Shown here: one piece after another, positions 48,441-59,515 of the stretch
How positions within the stretch are numbered: position 1 is the first letter of the stretch
How the letters are laid out: each line of letters starts with the position of its first letter
Assembly (NCBI RefSeq): GCF_022682495.2
Contig: NC_071399.1
Location: forward strand, 57,404,873 to 57,468,872
DNA from: Desmodus rotundus
Lineage: Eukaryota > Chordata > Mammalia > Chiroptera > Phyllostomidae
DNA length: 64,000 bases
Direction: 5' to 3'
Program-made: the position numbers and the translations under genes
Notes under the pieces: model-generated
Seen by the model: the letters and a program-made list of their open reading frames with translations, nothing else
What the model was told of the DNA's origin: nothing
The model's database searches: none

Positions 48441-49559
48441 TAAAATAATAGCACTTCTAGGTCTTCGTGTGATGTCCTACAATAAATGGAGGATCTACAA
48501 ACTTTCTGCTGACTTTGTATTTATCAGATATCTTCTGTGAACACTACTTTAGTGATTGGTGTGTATGATACTTGCTTAATTCCTTTCTGCATGTTACAGA
48601 GTGAATGCTCAGTAATTTGAAAAATGGCATAGAAGTAATTTCATAAAAAGAAAATTAGAAACAAAGTTTGATCAAATCTATCTAATACTTTTATGTTTTT
48701 TTAATATATAATATTGGTCATATTAATTGCATACATTTTTTAAAAAGTAAATTTTCAAAATGACATGAGAATAGAGCAAAGTTAAAGCTATTTCTTTTGC
48801 TAGAATTAAGAAAACTGTCAAAGAGTTTCTACAACCCCCTGTCCCCTCCTCCCCCCCAAAATTACAAAGTAATTCCACCTAAGCTTTTTAAGAAGAATGA
48901 TGCCAGTGATCTTTAAATAGTTTCAACTGAAAACATCAGAAACTTAATATATTTTAATAATCAAAAAGAGAATTCTAAAACCAAATTATTTCATGAATAT
49001 TGTAGTAAACATGCCAAACATAATATTGACAAACACCTGAGCAGAATATCAAAAGAATTAGACATAAAGACTAATTAGGCTTTCTTTAAGGGCTACAAGG
49101 ATGTTTCTCTACTAAGAAAGCTACCAATACAGGCTGTCATTTAAATATCTTAGAAAAATAAAATACAATTATCTTCATAGATAATGAAAAGTATTTGGGT
49201 AAAAAAGGACCGATAGCTCTTCTTGGTTTTTTAAATGTTAATAATAACAACACAGATGGTTAGATCTTTTAAATGATTAAATATATCTCTCTCAGAACAA
49301 AAGACAGAATCATGAATAATGTGGGTCTCTCTATATTATATATAAAGAGGTCCTAGAAAGTATGTAAAAAAAGAAGAGCAGCATAATAATAAGAAAAGAG
49401 TTAAAAAGAGGATAAATAATTTACCAAATGGGATTCATAGAAGGTGATAACCCATGCAAATTAGATCATAACTCCAATTTACAAATAGACACATTACATG
49501 TAATTAGCCATAGTGAAATTAGATACAATGATGAATATGTGATATTTAAAATTGTAACT

Positions 49560-49792
49560 ATTTATCATCATCCTTTTTAACACTTCCTCCCCACAAAGTC
49601 TGGTGTACTTTTCTCAGAACTTTATCAACATCTGCAATGTTATATAATGCAAGTTTTTTAATGCTATTCTCATTCTACTTTCCCAGTTAGCATGTAAGTG
49701 TTCATAATGGAGGGGCTACATGCATGCTTTGTTTACTGATGTGATACTGTTGCTCAATAAATATTTGCAGATGACTGAATAATAATTAAGAT
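49560..49792 (+). repeat. L2-type LINE 3' end
   Basis: Contains agttagcatgtaagtgttca, gctttgtttactgatgtg and gttgctcaataaatatttgc, tgactgaataa. The last matches the mammalian L2/MIR-type end (gctcaataaatatttgttgaatgaat). Confidence 0.6.
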
Positions 49793-50282
49793 ATAAAAAA
49801 TTTCATTATATTTAAGGAAGTCATTTTAATTAAGGCAGATGAACTTATAGAGGGTTATATCTATAACAATTATTTTATAAAATTCTATTTTTATTTCATA
49901 CAAAATTATAATCTTTTTTTTTAATATATTTATTGATTATGCTATTACAGTTGTCCCATTTCCTCCCCCCCTCACTCCATCCTGCCCACCCCCTCCCTCC
50001 CACATTCCCCCCCTATAGTTCATGTCCATAGGTCATACTTATAAGTTCTTTGGCTTCTACATTTCCTACACTATTTTTACCCTCCCCCTGTCTATTTTCC
50101 ACCTATCATCTATGCTACTTATTCTCTGTACCTTTCCCCCCCTCCCCCTCCCACTCCCTTAATGACAACCCTCATGTTCTAGTTGTTTGCCTAGTTTGCT
50201 CTCATTTTTGTTTTATGTGTGGCCGTTAATAACTGTGAGTTTGCTGTCATTTTTACTGTTCCTATTTTTGATCTTCTTTTTC

Positions 50283-50969
50283 TTAGGTAACTCTCTTTAA
50301 CATTTCATATAATAAGGGCTTGGTGATGATGAACTTCTTTAACTTGACCTTATCTGAGAAGCACTTTATCTTCCCTTCCATTCTAAGTGATAGCTTTGCT
50401 GGATACAGTAATCTTGGATGTAGGTCCTTGGGTAATGTAATTATGATGTGCCTTGGTGTGTTCCTCCTTGGGTCCAGCTTCTTTGGGACTCTCTGAGCTT
50501 CCTGGACTTTCTGGAAGTCTATTTCCTTTGCCAGATTAGGGAAGTTCTCCTTCATTATTTGTTCAAATAAGTTTTCAATTTTTTGTTCTTCCTCTTCTCC
50601 TTCTGGCACCCCTATAATTTGGATGTTGGAACGTTTCAAGGTGTCCTGGAGGTTCCTAAGCCTCTCCTCATTTTTCCAAGTTCTTGTTTCTTCATTCTTT
50701 TCTGGTTGGATGTTTGTTTCTTCCTTCTGGTCCACACCATTGAATTGAGTCCCAGTTTCCTTCTCATCACTATTGGTTCCCTGTACATTTTCCTTTGTTT
50801 CTCTTAGCATAGGCTTCATTTTTTCATCTGTTTTTCGAATAGATTCAACCAAGTCTGTGAGCATATTGATAACCAGTGCTTTGAACTGTGCATCCGATAG
50901 GTTGGCTATCTCTTCGTCGCTTAGTTGTATTTTTTCTGGAGCTTTGAAGTGTTCTGTGATTTGGGCCAT
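50283..50969 (-). CDS. L1/HAL1 ORF1 protein, open frame, 228 codons, internal deletion
   Basis: Frame from ATG at 50969 to a stop at 50283. Family role: L1 ORF1 proteins trimerise by an N-terminal coiled coil and coat RNA in the retrotransposition RNP. Visible: MAQITEHFKAPEKIQLSDEE, a charged helical N-terminal half (residues about 1-110), then RSNIQIIGVPEGEEEEQKIE and KENFPNLAKEIDFQKVQEAQ of the RRM part. After HIIITLPK it jumps to DLHPRLLYPAKLS. Compared with copy A, 51 codons are missing in frame, including the RILEAAR and ADFSKETLQAR blocks. A shared cttg sits at the junction (50427-50430). Without those blocks RNA binding is probably impaired, so expression or function is doubtful. Confidence 0.75.
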   Translation of the reverse strand: MAQITEHFKAPEKIQLSDEEIANLSDAQFKALVINMLTDLVESIRKTDEKMKPMLRETKENVQGTNSDEKETGTQFNGVDQKEETNIQPEKNEETRTWKNEERLRNLQDTLKRSNIQIIGVPEGEEEEQKIENLFEQIMKENFPNLAKEIDFQKVQEAQRVPKKLDPRRNTPRHIIITLPKDLHPRLLYPAKLSLRMEGKIKCFSDKVKLKKFIITKPLLYEMLKRVT

Positions 50970-50999
50970 TTTTTTGTTGTTGTTTGTCTTGGCGCGTCT

Positions 51000-51727
51000 G
51001 TTACTTTAAGGGGCGGAGCCTTAGGTGTTCACCGGGGCGGGGTAATGCTGGTCGCAGCGCTGTGACGCTGTACGTGGGGGAGGGGCCGAGTGGGAGCAAT
51101 GGCGGCCGCCTCACTCTCCTCCGGCTTTCAATCTTTCACTCCGCTACCCACAATCAAACTGGGCCACTCTGGTGCTGGTTCCCGAGTGAGTGGGCCTGTG
51201 CACACTCTAGGCCCCTGTGGGTCTCTCCAACGACCTCTCCTGTGAGGCTGGGAGTCTCTCCTGCTGCCGCCCCAACTCCCACGGGCGTTTTCAATCAGAG
51301 GTTTGAGGCTTTATTTCCCTGAGCTGGAGCCCTGGGTTACGCGGTCTGCCTCTCTCCCCGCCATTCGTCCGGTTTATCTGTGGGCGAATGTGGTGCCGCG
51401 GGGTGCTACCAGCTGCTCTGCCTGCCCCGCTCTCCGCCACTCTGAGTCCGGCCCTCTGGGTTTATCTGTGCAAATGTGGGGCCGCAGGGTCTGCTAGTGC
51501 TCAGACTGCCTGCGCCATTTGTCCCACACTCAGCCAGTCTCAGTCCCGCCACAGCCACGCGAGTCCTCTCCACCCCGGTGCCCGTCTCCGCCCCTCCTAC
51601 CAGTCTGGATGAATGTTTATTTTGTATTTTCTTGGTGTTGGTCCCCCTTGCTGTTCGATTTTCTGTCAGTTCTGGTTGTGCGAGGAGGCGCAGTGTGTCT
51701 ACCTACGCCGCCATCTTGGTTCTCCCC
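51000..51727 (-). promoter_or_regulatory. CpG-rich L1/HAL1 5'UTR promoter with YY1-like site
   Basis: The stretch is far richer in CpG than the rest of the window (e.g. ggcgcgtctg, cgcagcgctgtgacgctgta, ggcggccgcc at 51101). gccgccatcttgg at 51707-51719 is a good YY1 site at the element's 5' end, as in L1 promoters. Activity is inferred. Confidence 0.65.
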
Positions 51728-52045
51728 ACAAAATTATAATCTAATAAGATGCATATAAAGACCTAACAAGAATTTTACCTTTAATGTTTTTACATAAACT
51801 ATTGAAGTGGTATTTAGAAAATAACATATATCAATTGCTTAATGTTAGGGAAAATATTACTCATAAACTTTCTCTTCTGCAAATTATTCTTTTTTTGTTT
51901 GAAACTTCACATTATATCTATTTTATTTTTCTCCACCCTTCCATCTATAAACAGATTAAGATGCTACACTATTCAGCTTCATACATATTTCTGTTTCCTT
52001 TTTCTATTTATATTATTGGAATAATTTATTTAATTATTTCACCCT

Positions 52046-53266
52046 TTAATTTATAAAAAGGAAAGAATAAACAAATGAGATTTCATCAAAGTAAAAAGGT
52101 TCTGAACGGCTAAAGAAAACAACAGCAAAATGAAAGGGAATCAACTGTATGGAAAAATATATTTGCAAATGATACCTCCCTGTGTTACCACCCTTCAAGG
52201 CCAGGCAGGTCCATGGTATTTGTGCAGATGGAAAAATATTCATGGAGCCGTTGGGATGTCTGGCATGCCTTTATTCATGGGTGGGTGAGCCACGCACGCT
52301 GCAAGCTGACTGTCTATCTGCATGTCTCATGTCATGGCCCCTGCTGCCCATCATGGCACCCATCATGGTGCCTGTCCCCTTGCATGTCTCTCATCATCAT
52401 CACCCCCAGCAGGGCGTCTCTACCTGTTTAAGTACCAGAGGGGAACAAAGCCAGAAAACTGCCAGAACATTATATAACATAACATAATTCTGTGCACGTG
52501 AGCCCACTTCAAGTTATTGGAACAGTTTATCAGACCCAGTCTCAAGGCTAAGAGAACACTAGTTATCAAGCCCCTCCAAGGCTATGGGAACACTGCTTCC
52601 CTTAGCTACCCAGACACCTGGGTGAGGAAGCCAGACTGCCTCCACTTACCCTACACTCAGACAAGGGTTTGATCTCCAAATGTATAAAGAACTCACACGA
52701 CTCCACTCCAGGAAGACAAACAACCCAATTAAAGAATGGGCAAAGGCCCTGAACAGTCATTTCTCCAAGGGGGACATACAGAAGGCCCAGAGACTTACGA
52801 AAGGATGCTCATCATCATCACCAGCTATCAGAGAGATGCAACTTAAAACCACAGTGATCCTTTGTATTTCTGTGGTATCAGTTGTAATCTCTCCTCTTTT
52901 ATTTCTGATTTTATTCATTTGGGTCTTCTCTCTTTTTTTCTTGATGAGTCTGCTTAAAGGCTTGTCAGTTTTGTTGATCTTTTCAAAGAACCAGCTCCTG
53001 GATTTATTAATCCTTTGGATTGTTCTTTTAGTCTCTATGTCATTTACTTCTGTTCTGATCTTGGTTATTTCTTTCCTTCTACTCACTCTGGGATTTGTTT
53101 GCTGTTGTTCCTCCAATTCTTGTAGATGTAGGGTTAGGTTATTTGTTTGAAATGTTTCTATCCTTTTTTAGGTAGGCCTGTATTGTTATGAACTTCCCTC
53201 TCAGGACTTCCTTTGTTGTTTCCCATAAAGTTTTGGACTATTGTCTGTTCATTTTCAAAACTTTTG
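52046..53266. mobile_element. Rearranged L1: sense ORF2 C-terminal part followed by inverted ORF2 middle
   Basis: 52060-52180 and 52656-52856 are sense ORF2 (caaatgagatttcatcaaag; frame 52680 on: [20 protein letters not shown]), split by an LTR. At about 52857 it switches to antisense ORF2 between EN and RT (cagctcctggatttattaat; also at 13426 in the other twin-primed L1) up to about 53255. Neither block has a tail. The order (sense C-terminus, then inverted middle) is not the normal twin-priming arrangement. Confidence 0.75.
52181..52655 (-). mobile_element. Solo ERV-type LTR inside the L1
   Basis: 475 bp, minus orientation, TG...CA ends: sense TGTAGGGTAAGTGG... (from 52655) to ...GGTGGTAACACA (52181). 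The poly(A) signal tgAATAAAggcatgcc (complement near 52270) lies about 90 bp before the end. L1 sequence resumes on both sides (gatacct | cagacaaggg). The 5-bp flanks ctccc / ctcag match only in part. No internal genes. Confidence 0.75.
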
Positions 53267-54888
53267 GTGTTCCAGCCCTGGGAAATAAAGCCTCAAAGTT
53301 CTGCCCTTAAAAACGTGTGGGGATTGTGGTGGCAGGACAGACTCCTAGCCTCACAGGAGAGGTAGTTGGAGAGAACCACAGCGTCCTGGAATGTACACAA
53401 ACCCCTCCCTCCACTGGGAATCAGCAGCAATAGGGTCTGATTTGCCTGTGGGTAGCTGGGGAAGTGACTGAAAGCCAGCTAAGAGCAGAGCAAGCAGCAT
53501 GGTTCCCTTTTGGACTCCCCCCCAAAAAATAGTGCTACCACACACCAGCAATGTGGGTTGTCCGCCCCCCCAGCAAATACCTAAATCTCCACCCCTTATA
53601 ACATAACAGCTTCACATAGACAAAAAAATATGGCCCTAATGAAAGAACAGATCAAAGCTCCAAAAATAGAACTAAGTGCTGAAGAGGTAACCAACCTATC
53701 AGATGCAGAGTTCAAAACACTGGTAATAGGGATGCGCACAGAAATGATTGAGTATTGTCACAAAATGTAGGAAAAATTGAAGGCTATGCAAAGTGAAATG
53801 AAGAAAAATATACAGGGAACCAATAGGGAAGGGAAGGAAACTGGGACTCAAATCAGTGGTTTAAAGCAGAAAGAAGAAAGAAACATTCAGCCAGAACAGA
53901 ATGAAGAAATAGGAATCAAAAAAATGAGGAGAGGTGGAGGAACCTCTGGGACAATTTTAAATGTTCCAATATCTGAATCATAGGGGTGCCAGAAGGATAA
54001 AAGAAAGAGCAAGAAATTGAAAACTTAATTGGAAAAAGTAATGAAGGAGAACTTCTTCAATCGGGCAAAGGAAATAGGCTCCCAGGAAGTCCAGGAAGCT
54101 CAGAGAGTCCTGAAAAAATTGGACCCAAAGAAGCACACACTGAGGCACATCATAATTACATTACTCAAGATTAAAGGTAAGGAGAGAATATTAAAAGTAG
54201 CAAGAGAAAAGGAGAGGGTTACCTACAAAGAGTTCCCATAAGACCATCAGCTGATTTCTCAAAAGAAAGCTTGCAAGCAAGAAGGGGCTGGAAAGAAGTA
54301 TTCAAAGTCATGAGAGGCAAGGACCCACATCCAAGATTACTCTATCCAGCAAATCTATCATTTAGAATGGAAGGGCAGATAAAGCACTTCCCAGATAAGG
54401 TCAATTTAAAGGAGTTCATCATCATCAAGCCTTTATTATATGAAATCTTAAAGGGACTTATCTAAGAAAAAGAAGGTAAAAACTATGAACAGTAAAATGA
54501 TAACAAACTCACAACTATCAACAACTGAACCTAAAAACAAAAACAAAAGCAAACTAAGCAAATATGTAGAACAGGAACAGATTCACAGAAATAGAGATCA
54601 CATGGAGGGTTATCAGCAAGGAGGAGGAATGGGGAGAATGGTGGAAAAGGTACAGGGAATAAGAAACATAAATGGTAGGTACAAAATAAACTAGAGGTAG
54701 TTAAGAATAGTATGGAAAATGGAGACGCCAAACAACTTATATGTATGACCTGTAGACATGAACTAAGTGGGGGGAATGCTGGTAGGAGTTGGGGTGCAGG
54801 TCAGAGGGGAATAAAAGGGAGAAAAAATAGGACAACTATAACATCATAATTAATAAAATATACTTAAAAATAAAGAGAAAACTTTGGA
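53256..54888 (+). mobile_element. HAL1-type element, copy C, 5'-truncated
   Basis: Starts within the 5'UTR (ccctgggaaataaagcctca at about 53276; complement of copy A near 12060), then ORF1 (53630-54465) and directly the 3'UTR and tail (tcataattaataaaatatac, 54844-54863). No ORF2. Possible TSD aaaacttttgg (53256) / aaaactttgg (54879), one base different. More mutated than copy B. Confidence 0.85.
53630..54465 (+). pseudogene. L1/HAL1 ORF1, copy C, broken
   Basis: ATG at 53630 (MALMKEQIKAPKIELSAEEV), first stop at 53767-53769. Reopened pieces: 53777-53983 (MKKNIQGTNREGKETGTQIS), 54029-54241 (QEVQEAQRVLKKLDPKKHTL, RHIIITLLKIKGKERILKVA) and 54271-54465 (MQARRGWKEVFKVMRGKDPH ... LLYEILKGLI-stop). 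The 51-codon region missing from copy B is present here. About 278 codons overall; not functional. Confidence 0.85.
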
Positions 54889-54889
54889 A

Positions 54890-55795
54890 ATAGATATTTT
54901 TAAATAGTGAATATAAATGAAATACTGACTCTTTGATTCTGTAAATTGCATCAAGATTTAAACTTGTCTTTATAATTTAACTAAAATCAGTTGTTTGGGG
55001 GACATTTTTAAAAACCTGTATGTGCTAACTTATTTTCAATATATTACATTTTGTAAATTTATATATCAAGTAATATTGGAATATATAGTTTACCTGATTA
55101 TTTTTTGAGGAATAAGTAAATTTTGATATCCTTTTACCCTCTTTACCTACATCTATACAGTACTTTATTGTGTTTAGTTAATTATTTTCCAGAAGATACT
55201 TACTTTCTTACAAATCCTAATATGAATATACTGAGGGGATGGGAAACAAATATGAATCCAGGATTACTCAGTACCATAGATGTCCACAGTTGTTATCAGT
55301 TCGTTTTCATCTTCACATGTACCAAGTCCAGACATGGTCTTGGAATAAGTGATTTACCATACTCTCACCTGTGGCATTTTGCTTTATTTATCCACAAGAT
55401 AAAGCTAGCATACTATATCATCATCATTATATCATCTAAATGTGTCAGCATCAATAAAAATTTTTAAATAAAAATAGATCCTGAATACCACACTGTTTTT
55501 ACAAACAAAAATTTGCATTCATCTCTGTCTCAAATGTTGTAGTTTAAAAACAAAACAGAACAAAAAAACCCAAACAGAAACATTTCTACTTTGCCATTAG
55601 AATTAGATTAAAATATCCAAAATCTACTACTAACTTATTACATGCTTTTTAGTTATGTTTTAAATACAGTACATATTAAGTGATTCCAAAATATATTAAC
55701 ATAAATAAGTTAGAATTTCCTTCTCTCTTTTAATTATTAAATATGCAGATGGTTCAGATTTGTTCTGTTTTAACTCTGTTAATTCTTTCAAAAGT
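54890..55795. other. No recognised feature
   Basis: AT-rich. The 114-codon ORF at 55123-55467 shows no motif and is likely chance. Confidence 0.45.
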
Positions 55796-55797
55796 GT

Positions 55798-55888
55798 AGG
55801 ATCCTTCCTTCTCTCCCTTCCTTTTTCCTTTCTCCCTCCCTCCCTGCTCTCTCCCTCCTCTCTCTCTCACTTTCTCTTTCTCTTTCCC
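55798..55888. repeat. Polypyrimidine tract
   Basis: About 90 bases almost purely C/T (tccttccttctctcccttcc ... ctctctctctcactttctct) with few interruptions. Long minus-strand ORFs over it (RERERESERERRERAG...) are artefacts of the repeat. Confidence 0.9.
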
Positions 55889-55889
55889 G

Positions 55890-58120
55890 ACTCCATTTCT
55901 TAAAAACAATATTTTTAAGTGGCAAAGCAGGGCCATCTAAAGGATTGCTTTTCCACTCTAGGGAAAAGGATAAAACCATTTCTTCTTAGACAGTGGCATG
56001 TAAGTTGTACACATACTTTCTCTTTTTCTTTGATTAGCAAAAATGTGGTCATATGATGATACTTAAATGTTAGGAAGGCTTGGAAAAAGCTTTTCCATCT
56101 AACAGGCATGTGCCTAGCTAACACTGCACTACTAAAGAAGAAAGACAAATTTTATTTTGTGAGACCATAGCCTCTCTATCACAATTTGTAAATGGAAGAA
56201 AATATATATATTTTATATATATATATAATATATATAACATATTTTCCTTATAATTTTCCTTAAAAACATAATTGTCCTTATATATATATATATATAAGGA
56301 AAATGTTCCTTTCTTTTAAGTCTGTATATGGCAGTAACAAATATTAGTTGATTAGATTACTTTTGTTAAAGCCTAAAAAACTATGAACTTATGGATCAGT
56401 GTTTTGTCTATTAAAGCATAGATATTTGTAACATATATTTATACTTATTAAAATATATGTGTATATTATACAATACAGAAAACAAAGAAATGCTTAAATG
56501 TTTGAAAAATAATGTCTTAATTTTAGAGAACTCATATTCTTGATATGAGATTTTTTTACCCACAATGATTTATTATGTGTCAAATTTTCTTGAATACCAA
56601 CCTGAAAGTTTATTCATTTTTCTTAGTTTAGTCAAAAATGTGGTATTTTACATTTTATATAAAATGTGGCCTTCATGTGAATATAATACTTCACACTATA
56701 ATTCTGTTTTATTCATTCAATGCAATTAACATATCATTATATATTTAAATGTATATCTAAAATATAATGATTAAGAAACCATTTAAAGTTATTTAATAAA
56801 AATTATACTCCCAGAAATTTTGAACTCTTATGTTTATAACACCCTACTGATTAGAATATCTAACAAAATGGAATCATATATAGGGAACATGTATTCGAAG
56901 CTATCAAAGTGCTATCAACTTAGCAAAAATTGCAGGGCTAAAGGCTTGGAAAGAATGAAATTCCAGGTGGTTAGCTTCACACTTGGTAAATGTTTTTGCT
57001 CCTAAGACATTTACAAAAACTGAAGTTAGGAAGGTGCAAACTTGATGTAAAAAACGTTAACTAAAAGGCTGAGAAGATCTTTATAGCTTTCATCTGTATC
57101 ATCAAGTTGCATGAAAAAAACCTGAATGTCGGGGCCCAGGAGAGGCAAGAGCTTACGTAAGTACTGTGTGACTCTGCCATGCAGATTACGTGCAGTAATC
57201 CCCCAGACAAACCAGCTCCTCCACTGACCACAGCCTGACTTACAATGTGCTCAGTCTTACTGCAACGTAAATTGTTCTGTTTTTTTCTAACTTCCATTTA
57301 AGAGTCTTGCATCTTACTTGAGGAATACAGTCTCATACATAGATGCAAATACATAGATTCAAATATACATATGTATAAATGCACATATATTTTTAAATTT
57401 ATTATACAGGGTCCAACATAAGAAACACCTGCTTGAGTGTGGTTGGTAGGGTAATAATATGAGTATATATTTATAGTTTTAATTTGAATATTTCACCTAA
57501 AATGTCATATGATATGCCTGAGTGTGATATTGTTATGTTACAAAGTTACATGCTTATGATTGAGTAATAATAAAGGGATGTTATTTGTGCCAGACACTGT
57601 GTATACACACACACACACACACATATATATATACACACACATATATACACACACATATAATACATAATATACAATGTATGTACACTATGTAAAGTATATA
57701 TGTAATTTTATTCGGCATTAAATCAGAAGGAATAAGGATATAAAAGCAGGATTAACTAAAACCAACATGAAAACACAGGCTATAACAGCAGACTCAGAAG
57801 ACAGATACTGTCACCATCAGCCATGTACTTTATTATACTTTGCTTAGCATATTAGAAAAAGTAAGGTCCAAATGAATAGTTTTTATAGGAAATAAGAATG
57901 AATGTAAAAATAAAATCATATAAAATTCTATATGGCAAATTTCTAAATGAAAACGTTTTAATGTTTAGATTTAAAAACAAATTAGAAGCAACTCAAGAGA
58001 AAGTTATTGAGCTGGAAATTAGGTTAGTGGAAGACAGTTGGGTTGACTTATAAAGCAACAAAAAATTGAAAATATAGAATTCTATGTAAAATATGTAATT
58101 AAAATAGTGAAAGATGCAAC
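55890..58120. other. Simple AT/CA repeats, otherwise unrecognised
   Basis: Holds AT-rich repeats at 56198-56300 (with a perfect 26-bp palindrome at 56275-56300, arms tcctta/taagga) and a mixed (CA)n/(TA)n tract at 57604-57658. No gene recognised; the 77- and 78-codon minus ORFs (55915-56148, 57061-57297) have no motif. Confidence 0.6.
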
Positions 58121-58124
58121 ATGT

Positions 58125-58450
58125 TTTTTAACCTTATTTTTATTGTTTACAATAAAACAATTATGGTTGTCCCTACTTTTTCCCCCTTTGCTCACTTCCA
58201 CTGAACCCTTGCCCCTGGCCATCAGTACACTGTTGTTTTTGTCTATGGGTCACACATATATGTTCTTTGGCTACTCCCTTCACCTTCTTTCATCTAGTCC
58301 TACCTCCCACCTCTTCTCTGACAGTTGTCAGTCTATTCCATGCATCCATGCCTCTGTTTCTATTTTGTTCATTAGTTTATTTTGTTCATTAGATTCCACA
58401 TAGAAATGAAATCATATGGTATTTGTCTTTCACTGACTGGCTTACCAATG
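58125..58450 (-). mobile_element. Old L1 3' end, antisense
   Basis: Contains acaattatggttgtccctac, tttttgtctatgggtcacac, tctattttgttcattagtt and gaaatcatatggtatttgtc, antisense L1 3'UTR with the final ORF2 bases. Confidence 0.7.
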
Positions 58451-58454
58451 TGAG

Positions 58455-58690
58455 AGGATGAAGATAAAAAAATACAAGCACATCATACTAAAGCTCCTAC
58501 AAATCAAAGATAAATAGAACATGTTAACATCAGACAGAGAAAGGACATTTTAGCTATAAAACAGAAACCTCCAACAGAATTTAGAGAACCTAAAACAATA
58601 ATATCTTAAAAAAGATAGAAATATGTCAGCTTAAAATTTATATTCAGTGATAATTTACTGTACAATAAAAGTGAGAGAAAAATCTATTTC
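58455..58690 (+). mobile_element. Old L1 ORF1 fragment
   Basis: Contains acaagcacatcatactaaag, ctcctacaaatcaaagataa and agcttaaaatttatattcag, aligning in order with the RRM and C-terminal coding blocks of old L1 ORF1. Internal deletion and stops. Confidence 0.5.
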
Positions 58691-58777
58691 TTTTTAAGTA
58701 TAGGGGCTTGCGGCAGGTCAGTGATTCTACTAAAACAACTAGGAAATTGTATTTACTTTTCAAAACCATACTTTCAT

Positions 58778-58986
58778 TTTTTAAATATTTTATTTATTTA
58801 TTTTCAAAGAGGTGGTAAGGGGGGAGAAAGAGAGGGAGAGAAACATCAATGTGTGGTTGCCTCTCATGCACCCCCTACTGGGTACCTGGCGTGCAACCCA
58901 GGTATATGTCCTTACTGGGAATCGAACTAGCTACCCTTTGGTTCACAGGCCGGCACTCAATCCACTGAGCCATACCAGCTAGAGCT
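58778..58986 (-). mobile_element. VES SINE
   Basis: Antisense: (attt)n tail at 58780-58805, gagagaaacatcaatgtgtg, tccttactgggaatcgaact, ccactgagccataccagcta. No clear TSD. Confidence 0.9.
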
Positions 58987-59389
58987 TAAAAATATATTTT
59001 TTTAAATACATTGGAAAAATAAGAACTACATAAGCTAAAATTATAGAAAAGGTGAGTCCTTTCTAGGTTATCCAATAATCACTAGCTATATCTTGCCTGG
59101 GAGAACTTTCTGATTATAGTCATAGAAAAAAAATTCAGGATGATCCTAGCCAGAGATATATCACTGCTGGGGGAGAAACCTACGGAAATTTTTGCAGCTG
59201 CAGCAGCTGGCATGATAGATTAGACACTAGAGAATTATAAAGCAAATAGACTTTTTTTTTAATAGACTTTCTGCTGAGTTTCAGGATTATGTGTTAACCT
59301 GAGGAAACTGGGCTAGAAACCTTGACAAATTATAGTAAATACTCTGCTGTCTCACGGTACATAACAAAGTGAGTCCTAAGATTTGACTT

Positions 59390-59515
59390 TGGGTGGTAAA
59401 CACACAATACATTATAAAGATGATGTATCATAGACTTTTACACTGGAAAATGATATAATTTTATTTATCAATGTCACTCCAATAAATGTAATAAAAATTA
59501 AAAAGAAACAAAAAA
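59390..59515 (+). mobile_element. L1M 3' terminus
   Basis: Contains gggtggtaaacacacaatac, agatgatgtatcatagactt, caatgtcactccaataaatg and an A-rich tail, the sense version of the 3' end at 23165-23500. Confidence 0.7.

Larger units (their letters stand above)
49900..51742 (-). mobile_element. HAL1-type element, copy B, complete with 15-bp TSD
   Basis: On the minus strand: CpG-rich 5'UTR (50970-51727), ORF1 (50283-50969), 3'UTR and A-tail (49915-50282). ORF2 is absent. The target duplication acaaaattataatct is exact at 49900-49914 and 51728-51742. The many remaining CpGs and one open ORF1 frame suggest it is the youngest of the four copies. The minus-strand 5' end begins about 8 bp before CCAAGATGGCGGC, matching a normal L1 transcription start. 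Confidence 0.95.

Noticed and set aside
51303..51758. Several GC-rich plus-strand ORFs of 64-87 codons
   Set aside because: Antisense to the CpG-rich HAL1 copy B 5'UTR; no motif.
55754..55979. Minus ORFs rich in Arg/Glu/Lys
   Set aside because: Products of translating the polypyrimidine tract complement.
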